Assembly (NCBI RefSeq): GCF_000003815.2
Contig: NC_049993.1
Location: 17,699,139-17,763,138 of the forward strand
Direction: 5' to 3'
DNA length: 64,000 bases
Origin: Branchiostoma floridae
Lineage: Eukaryota > Chordata > Leptocardii > Amphioxiformes > Branchiostomatidae
Below, piece after piece: positions 46,201-58,300 of this stretch (position 1 is its first letter; each line of letters begins with the position of its first letter). The translations under genes were made by a program, and so were the position numbers. The notes below the pieces were generated by a model. That model was given only the letters and a program-made list of their open reading frames with translations, had not been told where the DNA came from and ran no database searches.

Positions 46201-49200
46201 GGAACGCCCGGCGTTGCGCGGGACGGGCCCAACACTTCCGCCTGCACACGACCTCTAACCTTGTGTTTAGAGCGCTTGCGCATCGCTGTGTTAGACAGCA
46301 GCAGAATGAAAGTAGTATCATTGCAAAGAGCAGATTAAGGGCTTTAAAATGATACCGGTGACAGTTGTAAACTTTTATTTTTTGCCGGTAAAAATTCCAC
46401 CTGAAGGGATTGATCGATCTTTAATTGTAAAAATCTCCGCAAAAAATTTATTTTTGCCGGTTGTCACCCCTGTCCAAATGACGACAAAAAAATAGGCTAC
46501 GTTTTGATGTAATCGGCATGTCTATTGCATGCACGCCGGCGGATCGCGGAGCTTGTTTTCCTGGCGAGGTCGGCCCGAGCGCGCCGTGTTTGGCCGGCCG
46601 CGCGATCCTGACGCGCCGAAGTTCGGCCGCGCGCCTCTTAAAAATTGAAGTTATGTGACTGAAGCGGCACAAACAGATCCTTTTCGACGCTATGGAGCAG
46701 GAATTTCCAGGTAAAATACTTTGATGCATTTTTAGTGTCTGTAGATTGTAGGTTTGTTTTGGGATGGGGGGCTTTTGTGTCCTCAAGGAAGAAAATGTTT
46801 TCTTTTTTTGTTTAAATTTTTTTGGTCTGTCTATAGACAATGCCAGCAATGCAAAATCATGTCTTTATCCATGTTTTTAAGTCATGAGAGAATGTTGCAG
46901 GTTTAGATTTATTAATCATTTTATTTATTTATTTCTTGTTATGTGAAATTGGCCTTGTGAATCATAAATTTTCTTGCCTTGTTCCAAGTTCAAAATACCA
47001 TGGTGTATTTTTTTTACTTGTTGAACTTGAGGCAACCGTGGCCCCCGGTTAGGGGTCAGCCGGGGAACCTATGCCCAAATTTTTCAAAATAAATAATTAA
47101 TGGCATTTTCAATATCCTCGATATTATTTGTGTGAATCATTTCTTGCCTTGTTCCAAGTCCAAAATACCACAGTGTATTTTTTTTACTTGTTGAACTTGA
47201 GGCAACCGTGGCCCCCGGTTAGGGGTCAGCCGGGGAACCTATGCCCAATTTTTTCAAAACAAATAATTAATGGCATTTTCAATACCCTCATTTGTGTGAA
47301 TCATTTCTTGCCTTGTTCCAAGTCCAAAATACCATGGTGTATTTTTTTACTTGTTGAACTTGAGGCAACCGTGGCCCCCGGTTAGGGGTCAGCCGGGGAA
47401 CCTATGCCCAATTTTTTTTTCAAAATAAGAAATCAATAGCATTTTCAATGTCATTGTTATTATTTGTCAAATCATTTCTTACCTCGTTCCGAGTCCAAAA
47501 TACCAAGTGTATTTTTTCACTTGTGTGGCCACCTGTTAGGGTCAGCCGGGGAAGCTATGCCCAATTAAAAAAGATACTTATGGCATTTTCATTGTGAAGT
47601 AAGCTCGTTACAACCAGATTGCTCAAGTGCTCTTTGTGCCATGTGGCATTTTGTTTGACTTTGTACGTCTGGATAGTTAAGTAAAGATCATAAATCTGCA
47701 GTACTTACCTGCAATATTATATTCTTGTCTCTACAGTTTGGTAATGGCGACCTCCAAGACTTGGTACCCAGGTTCAGTCGTAGAAGATGGTGTAGAAGCA
47801 CTGACACTCACTGACTTACCTTCTTCCATCCGGTTTTGGGAATTTATCTAATCTTAATCTATTTTAACTTCAAATCTTCTTGATGTATTATAAAGAATTC
47901 AGTTACATGCATGTGTCAGTCTGATTCTTTCTTTATAACCACTTTATTACGTCTTAAAAAAGAACTGTATAACTACAAATCACCATAGTGATGGTGTCGG
48001 GTACTTGAGTAGGACATCTTCGCCGCAGATAGATGACCATCATCATTCATCACCATGGTAGACACAATAATAAAACTAAAAGTTTTTAATTGTTTATTAG
48101 GAGGAATATTCTATCTAATCCGGGATGTGGCTGATAAAAGACCAGCAGAGAAAAAACTTGAAGAATGTAGGTTGTAGTACCAATAAGTAGAGCGAGATAC
48201 ACATGTATTGGATGGTGTAGGACAAATGTAAAGTTGACAAGTTAACTAGTTGTGCAGCCAGTTTAACTAAATAAAAGTGTTAAGTTTGTTAAGAAAGCAC
48301 AGAACAGTTAGTGCCACAGGAAATGATAAGTAGGCCTTTTTTTGTGTGCAAAACTTTGTGTACTTTGCATGATACAGGTGATAATTACTGATTATAAGAA
48401 TTATCGGGAAATACATCCAAGAAATCTATGTAACGTTACATTTACAGAAAATAGCCTGTGACCTTGAAAAATGTTTACCTTGTCATGATAAATTCAGTGT
48501 TTACATTGTCTATCTATCATTATTTTATCTCTTCTTATAGTACTAACATCTGTCATGTATTGTGCAAGTGTGAACTTATGCTAATGATGCAGTGTAACAT
48601 TGTGCCTCATCAGATAATGCGAGATGTTCATGCAATCTTACCTTTGACCTTGACCAAGTTGACCTTCTTATTAAAGAAGTTACCATTGTTGACATTCTGT
48701 GGATGTGACATTCTTTGGTAATAGAAAATAACATAATGCTATACATTGTAAAAGTATATTAAGTATGGTACTCGGTCTTAAGTACAGTGCACCGTATAGT
48801 ATACTCACCAGCAAAATACCATAGAACGCAACCAAAAATGTGTGTGTATATACCCAAATTTACTCATTTTCTTATGAAGTACAGATAACATGACTGTTAT
48901 TGTGTAAAAGAACACCAGTTAGTGCTGTTTTATGTGAAATATTGGAAGACATGGTCATTCCTGTCAAGAGATACAGGTGTGTAAACTTTGGAGGAATTTT
49001 CCTTCCCCAGGGGTCAAAGGTCACGCTGCCACCTGAGTAATTTGTTGCAAAATGCATACTTTGACCCTGTGTAAAAACATAATAAAAAGATATTAATGTC
49101 TGGAATCCTGTAGAATATTTCTATGTAGTGCATATTACAAGTAAATAAGATAAAATAAGCTTTTCAGTCTTCACTTACCTTTTTATCACCCCTTAAAAAA

Positions 49201-52200
49201 GCCATTTTGTTAATTTTCGTAATTTATCGCGCGGCCGGCCATTCCAGAGGGTAGATTTTGGAAACTTCAAGGAGCCATATCTCAGCAACCGCTTGAGATA
49301 TTTGCTTCATTTAAAAAGCCTTTTACTTCTTTTTATTAGCTCTTTCAGAAACAGTAAAAACTAACATTGTATTGTGTTTTTGAAATTTTGGTTGGAATAC
49401 CTACTCCTAGGAGAACTTCTCCTAGGAGGATGTAAGGGGTTCCTCCTACCCCTGATCGCGCAACTCGTGTGCCATGCCGGGTGCGTCATGCCTGAACATG
49501 CCCCTAAGGCCTGTCTCGGCCACATAGCCCCATCGTTGAATAAAGAGACTCTTTTTACACAACCACTGTTTTATACAAACCGACGTTTCGGTGACCGTCT
49601 GTCACCTTCTTCAGGGCAATTCTGACTGGTTCACATTGTACTGCAGGACAGATGTCGCTGCTCACAGTTCAGATGCGGTCACAAGGCGTGAAGTATTTAC
49701 ATATGTACAGACAGATGCGACATATTTATGCAAATTATTTACAATGCGGTCCTAAACACAAAAGACGTCCATAACAGTAGTCAATGAACGGTGAAAGGTT
49801 TTGTTGTTTGTTTGGTGACTATTTCGGCATAGCAGACTGGTTAACTTACGCCAAACAATAGTTATTCAAGCAACTGGATATGGTTTTGAACAATATGTCT
49901 CAAACAAACACACCAAAAAAGCATTGTGACCTTAGAACCATGGTTAAAATTTACTGGGTAGTCTTACCAAAACCATATCCAGTTGCTTGAGTAACTATTG
50001 TTCGGTGTATTGTGTTACATGGATGTCTAACCTACATCGACGTGACTGGTTAGCTTGTTTGTTTTGTGACAATTTCAGCATAGCAAATTGGTTAACTTGT
50101 TTGATTTTTTTGTGTGACTATTATAGTGTAGTGATTACCACTCTCATTCCTTTTTGAATGTGCCTGTATTCTGTCAAAAAACAGGAAACAGCACCGGCAT
50201 TGTATTGACAATTTGGCTTCACAAATTTGTAGCTACTGTATGATCATTGAATTGTAACCATTACAGTAGGTGTTTGCAAGCTATTTTGCCAATTTTGATT
50301 TGGAAAACTAAGTTTGAAGTCATAATGAACAGATCTTCCTCAGTATCAGAGAGGAAATGTATTGGAAGCTAGCTGAAACATCTCACTGTTCTCAAAATCT
50401 ATGCAGCTTCTTGAGTACCTGTATCTTAAGCTAGGGGCACAACCCACTGTACGTGCAAAAACGTGGGCAATCTTTTGGGATCGGTAAGTGGTAAGTACCG
50501 CCTCTGGACGCAAACTCGTAGGGAACTTGTAGGGAACGGATTTTGGAGCACGCAGACACGCCGTCGCCTCTCAATTAAAAATGTACGGACAAATTGCACG
50601 TACGGCGGGTTGTGCCCTTAGCTTTAATATCTTTCCACTAATACTGTAATAATTATTCCTGATTTTTTCAATGTACTGTTGTGTTCACGGTTTTCACGGT
50701 GACGACTGTAACATAAACTTATAATTACTGATAACAAATAATTCGCAGCCTTTTTTTTATGTGCACTTGCCTCGACAGTGAACATTTAGTTATGAGAACA
50801 AGTTAAATTTTCTCAGACCGTGAAAGTTTGGTACCGAGAAGACAAAGTGAATTACAGTAGATTGAAATTTTCTTAAACTTCTCATCCTTTCATTTCTCCA
50901 GGCTCCACCCCTTCACCGTCGGCCTCTCCAGCCATCACCCCCTCCCCCGCGCCTGACCTGTCGGAGACCCCCTCCCTGGAGCAGGCCCCCCCTCCCTACC
51001 CCTACCTTGGGGAGGAGATGCCCTCCCCCATCCCCCGGGACGAGTCCCCTGCCCTGGGGTACCCGAAGGAGGGCCAGGTCAACCTGGAGGACATTCAGCT
51101 CTTCACCGATGCTAGTTATGGTATGTAGAGCTTAATTATTGGATCACCCAGTCAGTACTTACTCGAATAAGTTGTTCACTTTCAATTTTTTTTCAAGCGC
51201 AGAAATATGTCACGAGTGTTTGCAATATTTAGAAGCATCACTGGAGTGAAGTATTGTTTTTACAATTTTAGCTTGTATTTGTGTCTGTCTTTCTGCCATT
51301 GTTTGTGTGTACAATGTTGTTATTTCTATGATGTACATTGTAAAGGTAAAATTTTCTGCTGACTTTCTTGTCATTCAAATCTTCATGTTGGATCTAAAAA
51401 AGACCTCTGGTTTTATACACTGTAATGTACATTATTAGATGAGCTTTGGTGAAATTGTTGGATCCAGATTGACATACAAAAATCAAGAACATATGAAGTT
51501 TCCTGTAATTTTTCTATGGTTGGCATGCTGTGTGCATTGATTTTGGCAACAAAGTCTTGATTGTTGATATTCAGACCGCTTTCTTGGCATGAGGTCAATT
51601 TCTAGATATTCCGGCAGACATATCTTAAAACAGGCCCTGCAAGCCTTCCCGTCACAATCGTCCTTTCTCCTCTCTGTAAATATACAGTTTGGCTCTTTAG
51701 GTTACCAAGGGAACCATTTTTGAATGACAATGACCTTGGGCTGTCATGTGACAAACTGCTTCCGTATTTGCCTATCAAACTGTTGAAGTTGAAAGAGAGT
51801 TACTGTTACTGAGTGTTGCATTTTGTTTCGTTTTCAACGTTGGGTATCTGGAGAAAAATTGGTAAGATTGTGTCTCATTACTTTGACTAATTTTTGTATA
51901 TGTTTTTCATGTAAACACATGTAGACCTTGTGCCTTTGGCAGAGAGAGGTATCAAGCAGTACTGTCTCTGCATTAGTAAATTCAATTAAAAAAAGATTTT
52001 GAAAAAAAAAAGGTCAAATCTATTGCTAATTTTGCTGCCTGATCGGTGGAAGAGTTGGACATCCTTATGTCCTCTGAAACTTATTATAGGGAAACTAGAG
52101 AAATTTAGTCAGGGAAGGAGAGTAAGTTTAAATGAAAGGCTGTACTGGAAGATAAACTTTGTTAATACCCCATCTCTATTGTACATGTACATGTATAAGG

Positions 52201-55200
52201 AAGAAGAACGTTGATTATGATTGATTGATTTCACCTGTACATCACATATAGACCTCACACCCAAGGCTGACGAAGGCATCAAGCAGTACTGGCAGGACCA
52301 GGCAGGAGAAGACATGGAGATCGTTGTGGCACACATCTCCAAGTTCCTATCTCTGACAGTAATACAGATGACTGTTTCCGTAATATTACTGTCAGTTAAA
52401 ATCTTTTCCCACCACATGTAGACCTCACACCAGAGGCTGAAGAAGGCATCAAGCAGTACTGGCAGGACCAAGCAGGAGAAGACATGGAGATCGTTGTGGC
52501 GCACATCTCCAAGTTCCTATCTCTGTGATACATATGACTATTTCTGTTAAATAACTGCCAGTTAAACTGATTTTACTCCACTTCTTCACATGTACAGCGT
52601 AGACACCAGAGGCAGAGGAAGAAATTAAACTGTCTTTATCATGAATTGTTTCAAAGAACTTGGTAACCAATTGTGCAAGATGAAAATCAAAGTTTGAAGT
52701 CCTAAAATTACTTTTCTCACCACAAGCAGACCTCACACCAGAGGCTGAAGAAGGCATCAAGCAGTACTGGCAGGACCAGGCAGGAGAAGACATGGAGATC
52801 GTTGTAGCGCACATCTCCAAGTTCCTATCTCTGACTGTAATACAGATGACTGTTTCCGTAATATTACTGTCAGTTAAAATACTTTTACAATACATGTAGA
52901 CCTCACACCAGAGGCTGAAGAAGGCATCAAGCAGTACTGGCAGGACCAGGCAGGAGAAGACATGGAGATCGTTGTAGCGCACATCTCCAAGTTACTATCT
53001 CTGACTGTAATACAGATGACTGTTTCTGTAATATTGCTGTCAGTTAAAATCTTTTCCCACCACATATAGACCTCACACCAGAGGCTGAAGAAGGCATCAA
53101 GCAGTACTGGCAGGACCAGGCAGGGGAAGACATGGAGATCGTTGTAGCGCACATCTCCAAGTTCCTATCTCTATAATATTAATGATAAATCTTTATGATT
53201 TTATAACATCTATACACATGCAGACCTCACACCAGAAGCTGAAGAAGGCATCAAGCAGTACTGGCAGGACCAGGCAGGAGAAGACATGGAGATTGTTGTG
53301 GCACACATCTCCAAGTTCCTCTCTCTGTAATATTAATGATAAATCTTTATGATTTTATATCATCTATACAAATGTAGACCTCACACCAGAAGCTGAAGAA
53401 GGCATCAAACAGTACTGGCAGGACCAGGCAGGGGAAGACATGGAGATCGTTGTGGCGCACATCTCCAAGTTCCGTGAGGGCGGAGGCCTGGGTATCAGTC
53501 TGGAGGGTACCGTGGATGTGGAGGATGGACAAGAGGTCCGTCCGCATCATTACATCAGGTCCATCCTGCCTGATGGACCAGTAGGAGTGGATGGGAAACT
53601 GAAGGGTGGAGATGAACTGTTAGAGGTGAGGTTTCTTTAACCCTTAGAACTTAGAACTTAAGTAGTCATTTTGCTACCAATTCTCTATTGGTTACTGAGT
53701 TATGTACATGTAGCATGGAGAAGGTTTATCCAGTGTAATAAAACACCTAAGGCTTCCAAGGAGATATCCATTAGAAGTCAAATCTGGTCTTCTGCATTCC
53801 TTTACTTGAGTTGACAGAGAAAGTATCACTGTTGGTGATCCTCTCAAAAAATCTCTGCTCAGCTATAACGATCCCCAAGCAATAGGGAGCAAAGGGAGCA
53901 ACATCTGCTGGACAAGGACTCACTTCACTTTTGGCAAATTACTGTGCTCAAGCCCCAACCCCAGTCGGATTCGAACTTCTTGAATGTTCCATTTGAGCAC
54001 TAACAATTTGCCACCTTCCCCACAGGTAAATGGTCACCAGTTGCTTGGTCTGGACCACAGAGAAGTGGTCGGCATCCTGAAGGACCTCCCGACTAACGTG
54101 CGCATCGTCTGCGGGCGCCGACCGGAGCCCGTAGAGCGCCCGCCGGACATCCCCACCATCCGCCCTCTGGATGTGGAGGAGTTGAACAGCAAGAGGATGT
54201 CTTTCACAGGGTCTCCTGATGTGGGGATGATGGCTCGGGCCAGATCTGAGGGGTCCATTCCTCCAGCTGTGGAGTCTGGTACGATTGCTTGACTTTTTGG
54301 CGTAACGTTGAAGTCTAGAACTTGCAATTTAGCCCCACCTATATTGGGTATTGTAAGCTCCTCACAATTCAGGTCCCTGCTGCAAAGAGAGAGTAGTCAG
54401 CCCACTCAATACAAAATGAAAATAACAACAGTTACTGAAATCCGTTGTTAGTTTGTTGGTTGGTTGGTTGGTAGAATATCATCTATAGAAATTTAATCTT
54501 TCATTTTGCCAAGCATTTTGTTCAAGATAGTCTTGAGAAGGTCTTCATAGCATGGGATCAAAGATTTTAAAAATTACCTACCAGAATTACATATGTATGA
54601 GAGGTACCAAGATTTCCACAAGCTAGGTCATACTTAACACACCAGCCACTCAGAGACTATGTCCTACAGGTCATGAAAATATCGAAGATGAATTCCACTT
54701 TGTTATGAAATGTCCTACCTACAACAAAGAGAGAGAAACATTGTTTAAGAATGTTAGAACCAAAACACACTCTCTTACTGGTACACAGATATCTTCCATA
54801 CACTGCTAACATGTTCATCTCATATATCCGTCTACGTAGGTCAGTTTCTTTATACTGTATTCCAAATGCGAGACCAGATCACTCATACACAACTGTACTA
54901 TTATTGATAAAATTTTGTTGTTCTGTATGTAGCCCTGTATGTAGTACATGTACTATTGCCTGTATAGCTACTAGTTGTTGTTGGTTGCCATACATTGTAC
55001 CTTGTGCGATCGTTGAGCAATAAATAAAATTCATTCATACTTATCGTGCCAGGTTTATGTACAGCACTGGTGTTACACAACATATAAAAACACACACAAT
55101 TTTGTTACCACAGAATCCCCCTCCCTGGACAAGAGCAAGTCCCGTTCGCTGGAGCCCCTGAGTCAGCTGGCCATGTGGAGTCCTGACATACAGACTATAG

Positions 55201-55296
55201 AACTGCCTAAGGGGGAGAAGGGACTGGGATTCAGCATTCTGGACTACCAGGTAAGACAGCCATACATGAACATGTCTGTGTGTGCTTGTGTGTATG

Positions 55297-55328
<32 letters not shown>

Positions 55329-58300
55329 AGTGAGATAGCCATGTGGAGTCCTGACATACAGACTATAGAACTGCCCAAGGGGGAGAAGGGACTGGGTTTC
55401 AGCATTCTGGATTACCAGGTTTGTGTTTGTGCTTGTGTTTGTGCTTGTGTGTACGTACATGTATGTATGTGAGTGTGAGCTGGCCATGTGGAGTCCTGAC
55501 ATACAGACTATAGAACTGCCCAAAGGGGAGAAGGGACTGGGATTCAGCATTCTGGATTACCAGGTTGGTATTCTGTCTTCTTGTCTGTTGCAAATGAAAC
55601 ATCTTTGCAACAATAAGTGAAAATGAATGAAATTAATTTTATTGTATAGTCATGTCCTGAAGAGCCAAATACAATGTTGAGAAAATAACTGCAGCAATTT
55701 CCGTGTCCCTCTTACAAACAAAAACCACAGCAAAAGTAACTAGATTTATGGTTTCTTCTTCCCCAGGAATCGAATCCACGATTTCTCAATCTCGAGTCTG
55801 CTAGTCTAACCACCGGGCTGTTTGGCCCCACATCTTAGTGTGCCTAAATCTATAATAACTTTTTCCCCAGGAGGCCAGGACCCATTAAGCCCAAACCAGA
55901 TGGTGATAGTGAGCCGAAGCCTTGCACCTAATCCCCCCAAATGAATTTCAAGCCCTAAACTCAGTCACAATAATCTGTACGTAGTCCACAGGAGCATATT
56001 AAAGATTGATGTACAATAAAAGTTTTTTGTTCATTAATATCCCCAGGACCCATTAAGTGTAACAAGATGAACGCCTGATGCCTGGTGATCGACTCATGTC
56101 CATAAACAACGTCAATTAGTACTAGTGTTAGCCTGATTAAATCTTGCTTATAGCAGTCCCCCAGCATCCCTCTGGCATCGAGGGGCCAGTTACAGCCCTG
56201 TACAGCAGAGTTTGTGTTACACAGACAAGTCTAGTGTTACTTGTTTTGGTTTAAGTTATCTTCTAATATATCCTATTGAATCATTCCCTAGTAGGGGGGG
56301 ACATTAATACAAACTTTTTGAAATACGCATTTTAAAATATGGAGATGATCTATATAAACACAGAAATCACAAAATTTAGGCAATTGTAAAACTCTAACCC
56401 CCCTGTACATACCCCCTGAAGTTTGGATAGCCCCCTCGCCATGTACTTGTGTGACGTTGCTAAGATCTGCAAGCACTGACTACATTACTTCAGTTCTTTT
56501 TGCACATTTTGTGTGATTAAATGATACATTACACTCCAAGATACTTTTCTGTCAGGTTTTGGCTTAATAATCTTGGTTGCCATGGCAACAGGGCAGCAAG
56601 TCTTGGGGCGAATTTCCATTATTTGGCCCAAAACAGAGAAGTCACGGTAGGGCAGTGATTTGACAATTGCTGAGAATAATAAAGAGTACCCAAATAAACT
56701 ACAAGTGTATTAAGCTTCACAAGAATAGTGGTAAAATTTTCGGAAACTAGATGCCAAGGAATTGGGCAACTTCAAAAGGAATCATTGTTTCAAGGTTTCA
56801 TGTGTCGTGAAGTAAGGACAGAAAAGCAACAGTTGACTTATTCCCAAGCTCTCCCCCTGTACATATACATACTATATCTCTCATTGTAAGCAAGATGCCT
56901 GCGATACTGAATTTCAACAATGTTTTATTGGTACATGTATTTATAACAGAATCAAAAGAACCATAGTCAAATTTACACTCATTGTAGGTGGTGTCAATGG
57001 CGTGTTCAAGTACAATTCTAGGTTGATCGCAGATAGGTGTTGCAGATGGATTTTTTGTGGTTATCGGTAGTAACAGTGCTCTGGTATCCTGCATCCTTTA
57101 TTTATTTATTTATCTATTCACATATATTTTGAGAGTATGAGACAGAAAGCACTAATTGCTTACATCAAGCCTTCTACTCAAGAAACATACGCATAAAACA
57201 AGAATACTAAACCACATACATACATAAGTACAGAATGGATAACAGAAAAGTAAATTTAGACAAGACAAAGTTGGTGCTGCATCAATTAGGAGAACCTGCT
57301 TGTGCAATGGATATAAGTATTGACAAAATAAAAAATACTACAGTTTTGTAGATGTGAAAGAGATGTTGATCCTAATAATAGTAAAGAACATAAAGTAGTG
57401 TCGTTGAGGTGATTTAGGTCTACTATTATATTGGAGACAGCCGCTAACAAAGAACTTCTTTGGCTGGTATAGAGTGTGCAGTGTAGGAGATAATGTCCTT
57501 TCCTGCCTTCTCTACTGTACTGTCTAAATAATACAGGTTCTTTTTTCTTTTTCTTTTACCCTTGTAACTTCATATTGGTAATTGTGGTTGCCACTTGGAC
57601 AAAGACACTACAGACTTCTTCGTCTTTCCTTGTCTGTTAAAACCTCTCCTTAGAGATAAACCCGAAGGCTGTATCCTTTACCTGCAGCAACTGGATGCTC
57701 TAAATATCCAGTTGCACATTTGAAAATGCATTTTGGTTGGCGCAACGTAATTCTAAATCCAAGTAACGCAGTGCGCAACCTGAATTTTTTCAGTTGGAAC
57801 ACCACTTTCCACCCACCTACATGCATAAGTATTTATTTCTTGATAGGATAAAACATAAGTTACATGTAGCTACAGGGGTGCCTAATAGGGGTGGGTAACG
57901 GTACAGAAAATCCAGGTCCTGTTCAGGTCCAGAGGATCAGGTCCGGACCTGAACCTGGACCTGATTCAGTATGTGAAAACTTGTGATATTCAAAACAATG
58001 GTCCATTTCGCTACAAGGAAATCTGCTTTGCAGGGTATTTGACTACCAATGGCATTTTAAAATCCTATAAGGCTAACTGCCTCTGTGCGATTGACTGTAA
58101 AAATTGGTAAAAATGACTACAGACTATACTATACTATACTATTATTAAACACTAGTTCACTCTTGTTATTTTAGTCGACGTACAGGTAAGCCTCAAAACG
58201 TGTGAATGCCTGATCATATAATCTATATTCTTTCCAATAGCTCCAACATCCTGTCCACCAAATTTTTTTCAAGTCCGGTTTTCCGGACCGATCCACTACG

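Larger units (their letters stand above)
45750..50901. other. Long intron with CpG-rich block, satellite and MITEs
   Basis: The largest insertion-rich intron in the second half of the gene. It has a CpG-dense stretch (46140-46680), the ~170-base satellite (46956-47595), an AATAAA-like site near 48068, a hammerhead-like repeat piece (49581-49615) and three MITEs. No exon of the scaffold is expected here by frame. Confidence 0.6.

Noticed and set aside
46448-46849. Minus-strand 133-codon frame
   Set aside because: It lies over the CpG-rich block with arginine/proline-rich reading typical of GC bias and no domain.
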